A stretch of 64,000 bases of DNA, from positions 124,001 to 188,000 of the forward strand of contig CAZBGS010000004.1 of the NCBI GenBank assembly GCA_964491785.1, in the 5' to 3' direction. The translations under genes were made by a program, and so were the position numbers. This document shows, one piece after another, positions 33,814 to 42,813 of this stretch. Numbering within the stretch: position 1 is the stretch's first letter; each line of letters begins with the position of its first letter. Source of the stretch: RZZS01 sp964491785. GTDB lineage: Bacteria; Pseudomonadota; Alphaproteobacteria; Micavibrionales; Micavibrionaceae. Under the pieces are notes generated by a model, which had not been told where the DNA came from, ran no database searches, and saw nothing but the letters and a program-made list of their open reading frames with translations.

Positions 33814-34191
33814 ATGAAGAATCCCGCACTGGAGGAAAGCTTCCTCTTTACTCCTGAATTCAATCAAGACGGCCTGATTCCGGCAATAGTCAAGGACTCG
33901 CGAAGCGGTGAAGTGCTGATGCTGGCCTGGATGAATAAATCGGCGCTCGATCAAACGCTCGCGACAGGGAAAGTCCATTTTTGGAGCAGATCAAGAAAGA
34001 AGCTGTGGCTTAAGGGCAAAACCAGCGGCAATTATCTGCTGGTTAAAGAGATTTATACCGATTGCGATCAGGACGCTATTCTTATAGCGGCTGAGTTGCA
34101 AGGTACAGCTGCATGCCATACCGGACGGAAAAGCTGTTTCTACCGCAGGATTGCGGAAGACGGCAGCAGTTTGATCTTTTCGGAAGCTTGA
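33814..34191 (+). CDS. hisI: Phosphoribosyl-AMP cyclohydrolase
   Basis: Third step of histidine synthesis: hydrolyses phosphoribosyl-AMP. The 125 residues contain LMLAWMNKSALDQTLATGKVHFWSRSRKKLW, the metal-binding DCDQDAIL, and the zinc ligands in CHTGRKSCFYR. It is monofunctional, without a fused HisE domain. It is separated from other his genes, which is common in alphaproteobacteria. Confidence 0.96.
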   Translation: MKNPALEESFLFTPEFNQDGLIPAIVKDSRSGEVLMLAWMNKSALDQTLATGKVHFWSRSRKKLWLKGKTSGNYLLVKEIYTDCDQDAILIAAELQGTAACHTGRKSCFYRRIAEDGSSLIFSEA

Positions 34192-34337
34192 TTTTTCGTG
34201 TATTACTAATTTCAAATATAAACAATTATTAATCAATTTTAGTTAAAATTTTTTATATATAGATTTAATCTCGGAGCCTGCTGAATATTGCGGCAAAGGG
34301 GATTTGCAGGCAAACTAGGTAACAAATCAAGGTTCAG

Positions 34338-36503
34338 ATGAGATCTGTAACAAAAAAAATCAATCCCGACTGGTCTTTCAGCGTATCATCCAGGCCAAAT
34401 AACATGAAAGCGCTTTTGAATGTTTCCGCGTCCCCGGCGCAAATCTGGAACAGCAAGATCAGCTGGCGTATTACTTTTGCCGTGTTCTTGACGATAATGC
34501 TGGTTCAGGCCGGAATCTTGCTGGTTACCATGCGAGATTACGAGAATGCAAGGCTGGGCGAACTGGTAGAAACAGGGCGTTCGGCGATGGTGCCTCTGAT
34601 TGATACCAGAATTGTCGATCTGCTGGCGCCGCCGATTTCAGAGGAAGAAGCGGGAAGACTGCTGACAACGACTCCTGTTCGCGGCATGGCGATTTATTCC
34701 GCCGATCTCAACCTTATCAGGACTTATGGCGAGCCGGTTACCCTGGTGCTTCTTAACCGCGACAATTTACATCAGACGCACCGGAGCATTGATGGGAAGC
34801 ATTACGAAACCATCTACAGGCCAAACGATCTGCGCCGCCCGTACATCATAGTTGCCCGTCTTGATTCCTCGGGTATAGGCGGTCAGGTTTATGCCTATGT
34901 CGAGCAGACAATTCTGGTCATGCTGCTGATGTCTGCTTTTGTCACCAGCGTTCTGATGCTGGCGCTGGGGCACTGGCTGCTGGAGCCAATCCTTTTCATG
35001 CGCAGCAACCTGCTTTCGGCTTCGGAGGATCCGGAAAATCCCGATATTCCAGATTCGCCGTTCAACTCTTCTGACGAAATAGGCGGAGCAATCGCTATTG
35101 CGCAGAGGCTGATAAGGCAGAATGCCGACAACATCAGGCGTATCAAAAGCGCAGCCGAAGACCAAATTCACAAGCTGGCCTATTATGACACCCTGACCGG
35201 GCTTCCCAACCGAACCCTGTTTTTGCAAAAACTCTCTGAACATACCCGGCTTACCGATGATCAGACAAACGGGAGCTTTGCAGTGGTTGCGATAGACCTT
35301 GATCACTTCAAGGATATCAACGATTCGATGGGTCATAATGTCGGAGACGCCATTTTGCGGGCTGTTGGCAAGAGGTTGCGATCAACCTTGCCGGCAAGCG
35401 CTGTAGTCGCGCGTTCGGGAGAGGATGAATTCGCGATAATGATGCCTCTTAATTCTGATATTACCAGCGCCAGGGATATCGGGGAGAGAGTGCTGAATGT
35501 TATCCGCATGGAGCCCTTCAAGGTTTTCAACGAAAACTTCCAGATCAGGGCTTCGATAGGGGTTTCGACTTATCCAGATGATGCGATAGACCCCGACCAG
35601 GTATTGAAGAACGCGGATATCGCTCTCAACCGGGCAAAGGAAGAAGGAAGGGATTCGCTTAAAGAGTATTCGGAAGATTTCGATATCGCCGTGCAGCAGC
35701 GTTTCCAGATGCTTCGCGATTTGCGCGATGCCATGGAGCAGGGACAATTGAGTCTTTATTATCAGCCCCAGCTCGATTTGAATACCGGCGAGCTTATCGG
35801 GGCCGAGGCACTGCTTCGCTGGTGGAAGCCTGATAACAGCAAGGAGGGCGGATATTTTATTCCCCCGTCAGAATTCGTCCCCATCGCAGAGCAATCCGGA
35901 CTTATAGTCCCGATCGGGGAATGGGTGATCCGCGAGGCCTGCAAGGCGGCTTCGAAGTGGTTCACATCAGCGGGCAAACATATAAGAGTGGCGGTTAACG
36001 TTTCAGGGGCGCAGTTCCATCAAAGCGATCTTTGCTCTCTGGTAGAGGAAGTGCTCAAGGAGACAGGATTACCGCCAAACTGCCTTGAGATGGAGGTCAC
36101 GGAAAGCGTATTTATGGATGACATCCAGCATACGATTCAGGTTTTACAACGGCTGCATGGCCAGGGAGTGGAACTGGCGATCGATGATTTTGGCACGGGT
36201 TACTCTTCGCTGTCATATTTGCGCCAGTTCCCTATCGACAGGCTGAAGATCGACCAGTCCTTTATACGCAACGCTCTTATCAACGCCGACGATGCGGCTA
36301 TTACCCGCACCATCGTGGCTCTGGGGCATTCGCTTAATTTAAAGATTATCGCTGAAGGCGTTGAAACCAGAGATCACGAGAATTTTCTTATTTCAGAGGG
36401 ATGCGACGAGGTTCAGGGGTTCCGTTATTCGCAACCTGTTCCGGAGGCGAAGTTTGTAAAATTCATGAAAGATTACAACGGCCAGCTTTCCAGTTTCGGC
36501 TGA
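34338..36503 (+). CDS. Membrane GGDEF–EAL protein with GEDEF degenerate cyclase site
   Basis: A 721-residue c-di-GMP signalling protein. Two transmembrane segments (about 45–65 and 193–215) flank a ~125-residue periplasmic sensor region. The GGDEF domain follows (about 275–440), with NRTLFLQKL and DLDHFKDINDSMGHNVGD segments. Its active-site motif is GEDEF (residues 361–365, within ARSGEDEFAI), not GGDEF, and no RxxD inhibitory site lies upstream. The EAL domain (about 465–710) is intact: AEALLRW with Glu490, the ECTESVF-type segment (here EVTESVFMD), DDFGTGYSS, KIDQSFI and EGVET. It most likely hydrolyses c-di-GMP, possibly activated by GTP binding at the GEDEF domain. Its last 31 bases overlap the convergent aat gene. 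Confidence 0.93.
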   Translation: MRSVTKKINPDWSFSVSSRPNNMKALLNVSASPAQIWNSKISWRITFAVFLTIMLVQAGILLVTMRDYENARLGELVETGRSAMVPLIDTRIVDLLAPPISEEEAGRLLTTTPVRGMAIYSADLNLIRTYGEPVTLVLLNRDNLHQTHRSIDGKHYETIYRPNDLRRPYIIVARLDSSGIGGQVYAYVEQTILVMLLMSAFVTSVLMLALGHWLLEPILFMRSNLLSASEDPENPDIPDSPFNSSDEIGGAIAIAQRLIRQNADNIRRIKSAAEDQIHKLAYYDTLTGLPNRTLFLQKLSEHTRLTDDQTNGSFAVVAIDLDHFKDINDSMGHNVGDAILRAVGKRLRSTLPASAVVARSGEDEFAIMMPLNSDITSARDIGERVLNVIRMEPFKVFNENFQIRASIGVSTYPDDAIDPDQVLKNADIALNRAKEEGRDSLKEYSEDFDIAVQQRFQMLRDLRDAMEQGQLSLYYQPQLDLNTGELIGAEALLRWWKPDNSKEGGYFIPPSEFVPIAEQSGLIVPIGEWVIREACKAASKWFTSAGKHIRVAVNVSGAQFHQSDLCSLVEEVLKETGLPPNCLEMEVTESVFMDDIQHTIQVLQRLHGQGVELAIDDFGTGYSSLSYLRQFPIDRLKIDQSFIRNALINADDAAITRTIVALGHSLNLKIIAEGVETRDHENFLISEGCDEVQGFRYSQPVPEAKFVKFMKDYNGQLSSFG

Positions 36504-37150
36504 TCTCGAAGCTTTAGATATTGTTTCAGAATTTCCCACTCTTCTTTTCCTGCGAGCAGGAAATCCGCTTTTTTTGAAAGCGATTCTTTCAGGCGCTGCA
36601 TGTACTCCTCGTGCGTAATCTCGTAACATCCGAATTGTTCCAGATGCCTGTTCGACCACTGGGTGTCCAGCATGGTGAAGCCGCCATGCCAGAGCCTTGC
36701 GGCCAGATGCACCAGAGCGATTTTGCTTGCTCCTTTTTCGCGGGAGAACATGCTTTCGCCGAAGAAGGCGCTGCCTATGGCCAGTCCGTACAGGCCGCCG
36801 ACAAGCCTGCCGCCTTGCCAGTATTCGACTGAATGGGCGTGGCCCATATGATGAAGCTCGATATAAAGGCTCAAAATCGGAGGATTAAGCCAGGTATCGG
36901 GGCGGTTTTCAGCCTGCTCGGCGCAGTAAGATATTACAGCCTCGAAATCCGTATCGATCCTGATATCGTAGTCCCCTTTGCGGATTTGCTTGAGCAGCGA
37001 GCGTGGGATGTGAAGTCTGCTTATCGGAAGCTGGCCGCGGGTATCGGGATTTATAAGATAGATCTTTTCGGAACTGCTGCTTTCCGCCATGGGAAAGTAG
37101 CCTAGACGGTAAGCCTCAAGGACTGTCTGCGCGGTAATGACAAAGCTCAT
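36473..37150 (-). CDS. aat: Leucyl/phenylalanyl-tRNA–protein transferase
   Basis: Transfers Leu or Phe from tRNA to N-terminal Lys/Arg of proteins, creating N-degrons for ClpS/ClpAP. The 225 residues include RLGYFPMAE, the RGQLPISRLHIPRSL segment, TWLNPPI, HSVEYWQGGRLVGGLYGLAIGSAFFGESMFS and DTQWSNRHLEQFG. The start at 37150 (MSFVITAQTVL) lies 13 bases after the accC stop; an upstream start would overlap accC. It ends inside the 3' end of the GGDEF–EAL gene on the other strand. Confidence 0.96.
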   Translation of the reverse strand: MSFVITAQTVLEAYRLGYFPMAESSSSEKIYLINPDTRGQLPISRLHIPRSLLKQIRKGDYDIRIDTDFEAVISYCAEQAENRPDTWLNPPILSLYIELHHMGHAHSVEYWQGGRLVGGLYGLAIGSAFFGESMFSREKGASKIALVHLAARLWHGGFTMLDTQWSNRHLEQFGCYEITHEEYMQRLKESLSKKADFLLAGKEEWEILKQYLKLRDQPKLESWPL

Positions 37151-37163
37151 ACAAAGGTTGAAA

Positions 37164-38501
37164 CTATCTTGATGCCAGCTTCTTTTCAAGCCAGTGGATC
37201 GAGTATTCGCCGGAAAGAAACTCGGGCTGATCGAGAATCCACATATGCAGCGGCAGCGTCGTCTTTACGCCTTCGATTACCGTCTCGGTAATGGCGCGGC
37301 GCAGGCGTTTGATGCATTCCTCGCGGGTGCGGCCATGGACTATCAGTTTGCCGATCATGGAATCATAATGCGGCGGGATGGTGTAGCCCTGGTAGATGGC
37401 TGAATCAAAGCGGACGCCAAGTCCTCCCGGCATGTGGAACTGGGTGATCCTGCCCGGCGACGGCATGAATGTGTCGGGATCTTCGGCATTAATGCGAATT
37501 TCGATGGCGTGACCGCGAAAGCGTATCTTGTCGGGCAACGACAGGGGATCGCCGGCGGCGACACGAATTTGCTCGGCTACGAGGTCGATGCCTGTGATCA
37601 TTTCGGTTACAGGATGCTCGACCTGGATGCGGGTATTCATTTCCATAAAGTAGAATTTGCCGTCTTCATAGAGGAATTCGATGGTTCCGGCCCCGCAATA
37701 ACCCATCTTGCGGATGGTTTCGGCGGCAAGGGAGCCGATCTGATCGCGCTGGGCCTCGCTGATGACTGGAGACGGGCCTTCTTCCACTAGTTTCTGGTGG
37801 CGTCGCTGGGTAGAGCAATCGCGTTCGCCGATGTTAACGGCGCGGCCATGCGTATCGCCGAAAACCTGGATTTCTATATGGCGCGGTTTTTCAAGATATT
37901 TTTCAAGATAAACGGAATCGTCGCCGAAATTCGATTTGGCTTCGTATCTGGCGGTAGAATAGGCTTCCTTAAGGTCTTTCTCGCTACGGACGACCTTCAT
38001 TCCCTTGCCGCCGCCACCGGAGACGGCTTTGATGATGACAGGGAAACCGATTTCCTTCGCGGCTTCGAGCGCCTGATCGGCGGTGGCAAGGACGCCGTCG
38101 GAGCCGGGAACGACAGGAAGGCCAAGACTTTTCACGGTGGCCTTGGCAACGGCCTTGTCGCCCATCTGTTCTATATGTGCGGCCCTGGGGCCGATAAAGG
38201 TAAAACCGTGCTCCTCGACCATACGGGCGAACTGGGCGTTTTCCGAAAGAAAGCCGTAACCGGGATGGATGGCATCAGCCCCGGTAACAGCGGCGGCGGT
38301 GAGGATAGAGGCTACGTTCAGATAGCTCTGCTTGCCCGGCGGCGGGCCAATGCAGACGCTTTCGTCGGCAAGACGCACAGGCATGGCCTCGGCGTCCGCC
38401 GTTGAATGGACGGCGACTGTCTGAATGCCCATTTCCCTGCAGGCCCGGATGATCCGAAGCGCGATTTCACCGCGATTGGCTATAAGAACCTTTTTAAACA
38501 T
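37164..38501 (-). CDS. accC: Acetyl-CoA carboxylase, biotin carboxylase subunit
   Basis: ATP-dependent carboxylation of the biotin carried by AccB, the first half-reaction of acetyl-CoA carboxylase. The 445 residues begin MFKKVLIANRGEIALRIIRACREMG and contain the ATP-grasp glycine loop SGGGGKGMKVV, the EKYLEKPRHIEIQV segment and the MNTRIQVEHPVTE motif. It follows accB after 15 bases and precedes aat after 13. The accA/accD carboxyltransferase genes are not in this window. Confidence 0.98.
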   Translation of the reverse strand: MFKKVLIANRGEIALRIIRACREMGIQTVAVHSTADAEAMPVRLADESVCIGPPPGKQSYLNVASILTAAAVTGADAIHPGYGFLSENAQFARMVEEHGFTFIGPRAAHIEQMGDKAVAKATVKSLGLPVVPGSDGVLATADQALEAAKEIGFPVIIKAVSGGGGKGMKVVRSEKDLKEAYSTARYEAKSNFGDDSVYLEKYLEKPRHIEIQVFGDTHGRAVNIGERDCSTQRRHQKLVEEGPSPVISEAQRDQIGSLAAETIRKMGYCGAGTIEFLYEDGKFYFMEMNTRIQVEHPVTEMITGIDLVAEQIRVAAGDPLSLPDKIRFRGHAIEIRINAEDPDTFMPSPGRITQFHMPGGLGVRFDSAIYQGYTIPPHYDSMIGKLIVHGRTREECIKRLRRAITETVIEGVKTTLPLHMWILDQPEFLSGEYSIHWLEKKLASR

Positions 38502-38516
38502 AAGGTTTTAAAGTCC

Positions 38517-38972
38517 TCATTCAAGAATTAGCAGCGCTTCACCGAATTCGACCGGCTGGCCGTTTTCAACGAATATTTCCTTTACTATACCGCCGCGATC
38601 GGCCTTGATCGGGTTCATAACCTTCATGGCCTCGACGATAAGCAGCGTGTCGCCGGGTTTGACTTGCGCACCCTTGGTAATGAACGACGGCGCCCCGGGT
38701 TCCGGTTGCATGTAAACTGTGCCTACCATCGGGGAGATCACGGCTCCGGGATGAGCGGCGGCGTTATGTTCCAGCGTTTTGCCTGCGCCTTCCACTGTCT
38801 GCGGGATTGTCGGATCGGATACCATAGCCGGGTAGGCTGGAGAAGTGCTGGTTACAGTACCGCTGCGGCTAACTCTGATCGCCTGGTCGCCTTCGGAAAC
38901 CTCGATCTCGCTCAGGCCTGTTTCATCCAGAAGTTCCGCGAGCTGGCGAATTGCTTCACTATCAATCTTCAT
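38517..38972 (-). CDS. accB: Biotin carboxyl carrier protein of acetyl-CoA carboxylase
   Basis: Carries the biotin moved between AccC and the carboxyltransferase. The 151 residues comprise an N-terminal helical segment (IDSEAIRQLAELLDETGLSEIEV), a proline/alanine-rich linker, and the biotinyl domain with SPMVGTVYMQPEPGAPSFI and EAMKVMNPIKAD, in which the Met-flanked Lys is biotinylated. The start at 38972 matches the family. It lies 142 bases after the aroQ start region on the same strand. Confidence 0.97.
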   Translation of the reverse strand: MKIDSEAIRQLAELLDETGLSEIEVSEGDQAIRVSRSGTVTSTSPAYPAMVSDPTIPQTVEGAGKTLEHNAAAHPGAVISPMVGTVYMQPEPGAPSFITKGAQVKPGDTLLIVEAMKVMNPIKADRGGIVKEIFVENGQPVEFGEALLILE

Positions 38973-39114
38973 ATATCCGGTCGCCTCAAAACGTTGATAC
39001 GGAAAGCTCTTAACTAGCCGAAGCGAAGGCAAAAGTCAAAGGCGGCCTCAAACGGGCGCAACTATTTCTGCTTATAAATAAGCTCTTGTGCGAATTTGTT
39101 TCTGTTTCCTGTTC

Positions 39115-39561
39115 TCAGGAGCGGGAGATTCCAGCAAGTTTATCCAGGGTTTCAATGGCCTCGACGTAACCTTCCGCGCCCTTGCCCTTGATGACGGCTT
39201 GCGCCAAAGGCTCGATATAGGAGAAGTGTCTGAAAGGCTCCCGCTTCGAGGGATCGGATAAATGAACTTCGATTATCGGAACGGCATGGAGCTTCAGGGC
39301 ATCGTGGATGGCGACTGAAGTGTGGGTATAGGCTGCGGCGTTGATGATAATCCCGTCGGTGAGGCCGAGGGCTTCCTGAATCCAGGTGACAAGCTCGCCT
39401 TCGTGGTTGGACTGGCGGAAGGAGATTTCAATGTCCAATTTCTTGCCTGTCTTGTGGCACATGGTCTCGATATCGGCAAGGGTTTCCCTGCCGTAAATTT
39501 CCGGCTCTCTTGTGCCGAGCATATTGAGATTGGGGCCGTTCAGAACCAGAACCCGGCGCAT
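39115..39561 (-). CDS. aroQ: 3-dehydroquinate dehydratase, type II
   Basis: Third step of the shikimate pathway. The 148-residue type II (AroQ) enzyme has the catalytic tyrosine in the GTREPEIYG loop, the RQSNHEGELVTWIQEA segment, the IINAAAYTHTSVAIHDAL motif and the HLSDPSKREPFRHFSY segment. It follows the DsbA-like gene with three bases between them, and precedes accB. The order dsbA–aroQ–accB–accC is widespread in alphaproteobacteria. Confidence 0.98.
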   Translation of the reverse strand: MRRVLVLNGPNLNMLGTREPEIYGRETLADIETMCHKTGKKLDIEISFRQSNHEGELVTWIQEALGLTDGIIINAAAYTHTSVAIHDALKLHAVPIIEVHLSDPSKREPFRHFSYIEPLAQAVIKGKGAEGYVEAIETLDKLAGISRS

Positions 39562-39564
39562 GGC

Positions 39565-40173
39565 TTATCCTTTGCGGCCTTCTGCGAACAGGCGCCTGAA
39601 ATCGCTTTCTTCGGGAAGTTTTTCCACCGGTACATAGATGATGTTGCCGGAAAGGAAGGTCGGCGTGGCATAAACGCCAAGTTTCCTGGCCAGTTCGATA
39701 TTGGTTTTCATTATCGCCCTGATTTTCTCGCTTTCGGAGTCGGCCAACCACTTTTCGACATCGAGGCCGGTTTCCTGCGCTACCCGGTTAAGGTCGGAAT
39801 TATCGAACGGGCCGTAGTGCCGGATCAGCAGATCATGCACTTCGCGAAACTTTCCCTGAAGTCCGGCGGCATAGGCAAGGCGGCCGATACGGTCGGATTC
39901 TTCCCCCATGGCAGGGAGCAGGTGGATCACCAGTCTGGCGTTGCCGTCTTCCTCGATTGCATTCAGGATTGTCGGATATATGTCCTTGCAGTAAGGGCAT
40001 TGGTAATCGATGAACATAACTACGGTCAGATCCGCATTCTCGGAGCCGAATATCTGCTCCTGCGGGGCTTTTTCGGCCTGCTTGCGGGCGCTGTATATTC
40101 CGTAAGCCTTGTAGCCGACAATTACCACCAGAATGGCGATGGTGACGTAAATTATGCGAAGAAAGATTTTCAT
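39565..40173 (-). CDS. DsbA-family thioredoxin-fold protein (second of a pair)
   Basis: A 202-residue membrane-anchored or exported DsbA-type protein. Residues ~4–20 are a hydrophobic anchor. The active site CPYCKD (about residues 55–60) sits after the strand TVVMFIDYQ, and the cis-proline loop follows in GVYATPTFL. It is closest to the DsbA/DsbG-like thioredoxins seen in many alphaproteobacteria beside aroQ. It probably oxidises or shuttles disulfides in the periplasm. It lies 20 bases after another DsbA-type gene and three bases before aroQ. Confidence 0.92.
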   Translation of the reverse strand: MKIFLRIIYVTIAILVVIVGYKAYGIYSARKQAEKAPQEQIFGSENADLTVVMFIDYQCPYCKDIYPTILNAIEEDGNARLVIHLLPAMGEESDRIGRLAYAAGLQGKFREVHDLLIRHYGPFDNSDLNRVAQETGLDVEKWLADSESEKIRAIMKTNIELARKLGVYATPTFLSGNIIYVPVEKLPEESDFRRLFAEGRKG

Positions 40174-40193
40174 TTTTAAATCCTGTGGTCTGT

Positions 40194-40937
40194 TTACTTC
40201 TTTTTGCCTTCCCGAACCGAGCGAATGGCTTCCTTAAGGGCAACCGATCCAATATAGCCGCGAGCGATTTCCTCGCCGATGATGAAGGCCGGGGTGCCCA
40301 TGACGCCGAGGTCTACACCGATAGTGCGGATTGTTTCCATCTCGGCCCTGACCTCGCTGCTTCCGGCATCCTTGCGAAGCTTTGCGACATCAAGCCCCGC
40401 GGAGGAGGCGATTTGCTCCATGGTTTTTTCATTTTTAGGCCCGCTATGCTTCATAAGAGCAGAATGAAATTCAAAATATTTTCCTTGTTTGTGAGCGGCG
40501 ATCGCCCAAAGTGCGGCCTGTTCCGAGGAAGGGCTTAGTATCGGGTAGTCGAGCAGCACGAAGCGAACTTTCTTCTCCGTTTCAAGAACCTGATTGATAT
40601 CGTCGAGCGCACGTTTGCAGTAGCCGCAGTTATAATCGAAAAATTCGATGATCGTTACGTCAGCGTCAGGATTTCCGACATAAGGGCGATCCTTGCTGTA
40701 GAGGTAGGAGGAATGGTTTTTCAGGCCCTGAGACTGTGCCTGCTGTTGCTGTTCTTCCTGGCGGGCGCGGTATTTCTCAAGGGCCTCTATTACTACCGAT
40801 GGGTTTTCGATAAGGTATTCCCTGACAATTTCGCCGATCCTCTGTTTTTCCTGTTCGGAAGTCTGGGCGTTTGCGGGGGCTCCTGCAAGAGCGGCGAGCA
40901 GTATGGCGGAAATTGCTAAAAGGGATTTAAAGGTCAT
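40194..40937 (-). CDS. DsbA-family thioredoxin-fold protein (first of a pair)
   Basis: A 247-residue exported protein with a signal peptide (about 1–25, ending near PANAQ). An N-terminal ~60-residue helical segment follows (REYLIENPSVVIEALEKYR), typical of the DsbA-like proteins with a Com1/DsbG-type N-terminal extension. The active site is CGYCKR after IIEFFDYN, and the cis-Pro loop is GVMGTPAFI. The neighbouring second DsbA gene suggests the two work on different substrates. The upstream in-frame ATG at 40949 is less likely because the signal peptide fits better at 40937. Confidence 0.92.
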   Translation of the reverse strand: MTFKSLLAISAILLAALAGAPANAQTSEQEKQRIGEIVREYLIENPSVVIEALEKYRARQEEQQQQAQSQGLKNHSSYLYSKDRPYVGNPDADVTIIEFFDYNCGYCKRALDDINQVLETEKKVRFVLLDYPILSPSSEQAALWAIAAHKQGKYFEFHSALMKHSGPKNEKTMEQIASSAGLDVAKLRKDAGSSEVRAEMETIRTIGVDLGVMGTPAFIIGEEIARGYIGSVALKEAIRSVREGKKK

Positions 40938-41013
40938 GTTACATCTCAAATGGTTAGCGAATCTGTCCCAATAGCATGGGGTATCTTTTGGCGAACGGCA
41001 AGTTTTGTAGAAG

Positions 41014-42411
41014 CTAACGCCGGTCTTTTTCTATTTTGATAAAATTAAGTATGTCTGAAGCCCTTTGATATTCCGGCGTTCCGGTTTTAAGGTTTCTCTT
41101 TGCTCCCTCCGCCAAGCCTTCCGCGTATTCCAGTTTGCCCTGGAGCAGGGCCTCTTCGGCCAGTTGCAATCTTGCTTCGGCCTCCCTGCCCATCCGTCCG
41201 TAGGCGGTAGCGAGCAAACGCCTTGCTCTCGCCGAGCGTTTCTCCGTCTGCAGGGCTCTGTTGAGAAGAGTGACGGCCCTTGAAAGAGATTCCTGGCCGG
41301 AGCCGGAGTTTTCGATCAGGACATGGGCCAGATCGATCTCGATAAGCGGAGCGTTTCCGATTTTGGCCAGAGCCTTTTCGTAGAGCGGTATCGCTTCGCC
41401 GAGACGTCCGAAGTCCTTGAGCATCTGCGCCTTCAGTTCAAGGAAGTAAGGGTTTGCGGGTTCGGCGGCAAGAAGCCTGTCAGCAAGCGAAATGGCTTCT
41501 TCCGTTTTGTTCTGGCGGTATGCGCTGATTGCTCTGGCGTAAAGCGAAGGGACGGAAGAATCGTTTTCGCTGTAATGCCAGATCACCTGCTCGGGGCGGA
41601 TATAGCCTGAAAGTTTGGCTCTGATCCTGGAATGCTCCTCATCCCATTGCGGCGGATAGGGGTGCGGGCCTGAGGTCTGATAGGCGGCGTTTTTACGCAA
41701 GGCGTCAATGCGGTTCCGGCTAAGGGGGTGGGTGCGTATATATTCGGATTGCCGGGAGGCAGGCAATATTTCCTGATTTTCCAGCTTGGACAGGAAGCTT
41801 ACAAGTCCGGCGGCACTGAGATCGGTTGCTTTCAGGTAGGCAATCGCCGCCTGGTCTGCGCTGGATTCCTGTACCCTGCTGTGGGAAAGAAAACGTTGTG
41901 TGGCCATGGATCTTGCGCCTGCGGAAACGGCTGCCCCCGCGCCGCCTTCCCCGGTGGCGAGAGCGACACCTATTCCAAGAAGAGCGCCAAGCATGCTTTC
42001 GTAAGAGGCGTTCTCGTAGGCCTGTCGCATGCGGACAAGGTGGCCGCCGCTGATGTGGCCCAACTCATGGGCAATGACGCCCGCAATCTCTCCGGCGTTA
42101 TCGGTTTTATCGATGAGGCCTGTGTAAATGAAAATATTTTGGCCTCCGGCCACGAAAGCGTTGATCTGATCGTTCTGGATGATGACGATATTTACGCTGT
42201 CCGGGCTTATGCCCGCCGCCTTGGCAAGAGGGGTAGTCCAGGCTTTAAGGATATTTTCAATTTCCGTGTCCCTGATAACGGTCATATTGGAGCTTTGGGC
42301 CTTGGCGGGATCAGGGGCGGCAAGGACAAGAAGGCACAGCATGAAGGCGGCAGCGGCCAGCGCAATATGCCGGAAGCGTCCTGAGACAAGTTGTGTATAG
42401 TAATATTTCAC
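41014..42411 (-). CDS. M48-family periplasmic metalloprotease with TPR (BepA/YfgC type)
   Basis: A 465-residue exported zinc protease probably involved in quality control of outer-membrane proteins. A signal peptide (about 1–38, ending near PAKAQ) precedes the M48 domain with HEXXH in VIAHELGHISGGHL and the third ligand in SREQ-type context (here ESSADQAAI). The C-terminal ~170 residues carry tetratricopeptide-type helical repeats, as in BepA. GTG appears to be the start. It precedes the DsbA-like gene by 76 bases on the same strand, suggesting envelope-maintenance co-expression. Confidence 0.9.
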   Translation of the reverse strand: MKYYYTQLVSGRFRHIALAAAAFMLCLLVLAAPDPAKAQSSNMTVIRDTEIENILKAWTTPLAKAAGISPDSVNIVIIQNDQINAFVAGGQNIFIYTGLIDKTDNAGEIAGVIAHELGHISGGHLVRMRQAYENASYESMLGALLGIGVALATGEGGAGAAVSAGARSMATQRFLSHSRVQESSADQAAIAYLKATDLSAAGLVSFLSKLENQEILPASRQSEYIRTHPLSRNRIDALRKNAAYQTSGPHPYPPQWDEEHSRIRAKLSGYIRPEQVIWHYSENDSSVPSLYARAISAYRQNKTEEAISLADRLLAAEPANPYFLELKAQMLKDFGRLGEAIPLYEKALAKIGNAPLIEIDLAHVLIENSGSGQESLSRAVTLLNRALQTEKRSARARRLLATAYGRMGREAEARLQLAEEALLQGKLEYAEGLAEGAKRNLKTGTPEYQRASDILNFIKIEKDRR

Positions 42412-42465
42412 GTCCGGGTTATTATCCTGTTATGATGGATAAGTATCATACTGCTAATATTTAGG

Positions 42466-42813
42466 ATGTCCCAGTTTATCATTCAATGGATAGATTTTAT
42501 CTGGCTGCCGCTTACATACGCGGTGGTGCCCAAACACCACCGTTATCTGGCGCTCGGGTTTGTCCTGTGTTGTATTTTCAGCCTTCGGCTGGAGAACGAG
42601 CTGTTTGAGAGGATGGGGTATCCCGAGGGCATTACCGGCTGGATCAGCATGACCTCATATGCCAGAGGACTGATAATATACTCGGTCGCCATAATGGGAT
42701 TTTTGATGCTTTCGCATTTTTCTCCGAGAACCCACGGGATTATTTATATGGCGGCCGCGCTCAGCATCTATATAACCACTTTTCTGATCTCCATAACAGT
42801 AATGGCAATATGA
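42466..42813 (+). CDS. Small membrane protein
   Basis: A 115-residue protein with four predicted hydrophobic segments (about 14–32, 34–50, 66–86 and 92–113). Its start diverges from the M48 protease gene, and its stop codon overlaps the rlmE start by four bases (ATGA), so the two are translationally coupled. No family is recognised. No catalytic motif is seen. Confidence 0.7.
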   Translation: MSQFIIQWIDFIWLPLTYAVVPKHHRYLALGFVLCCIFSLRLENELFERMGYPEGITGWISMTSYARGLIIYSVAIMGFLMLSHFSPRTHGIIYMAAALSIYITTFLISITVMAI

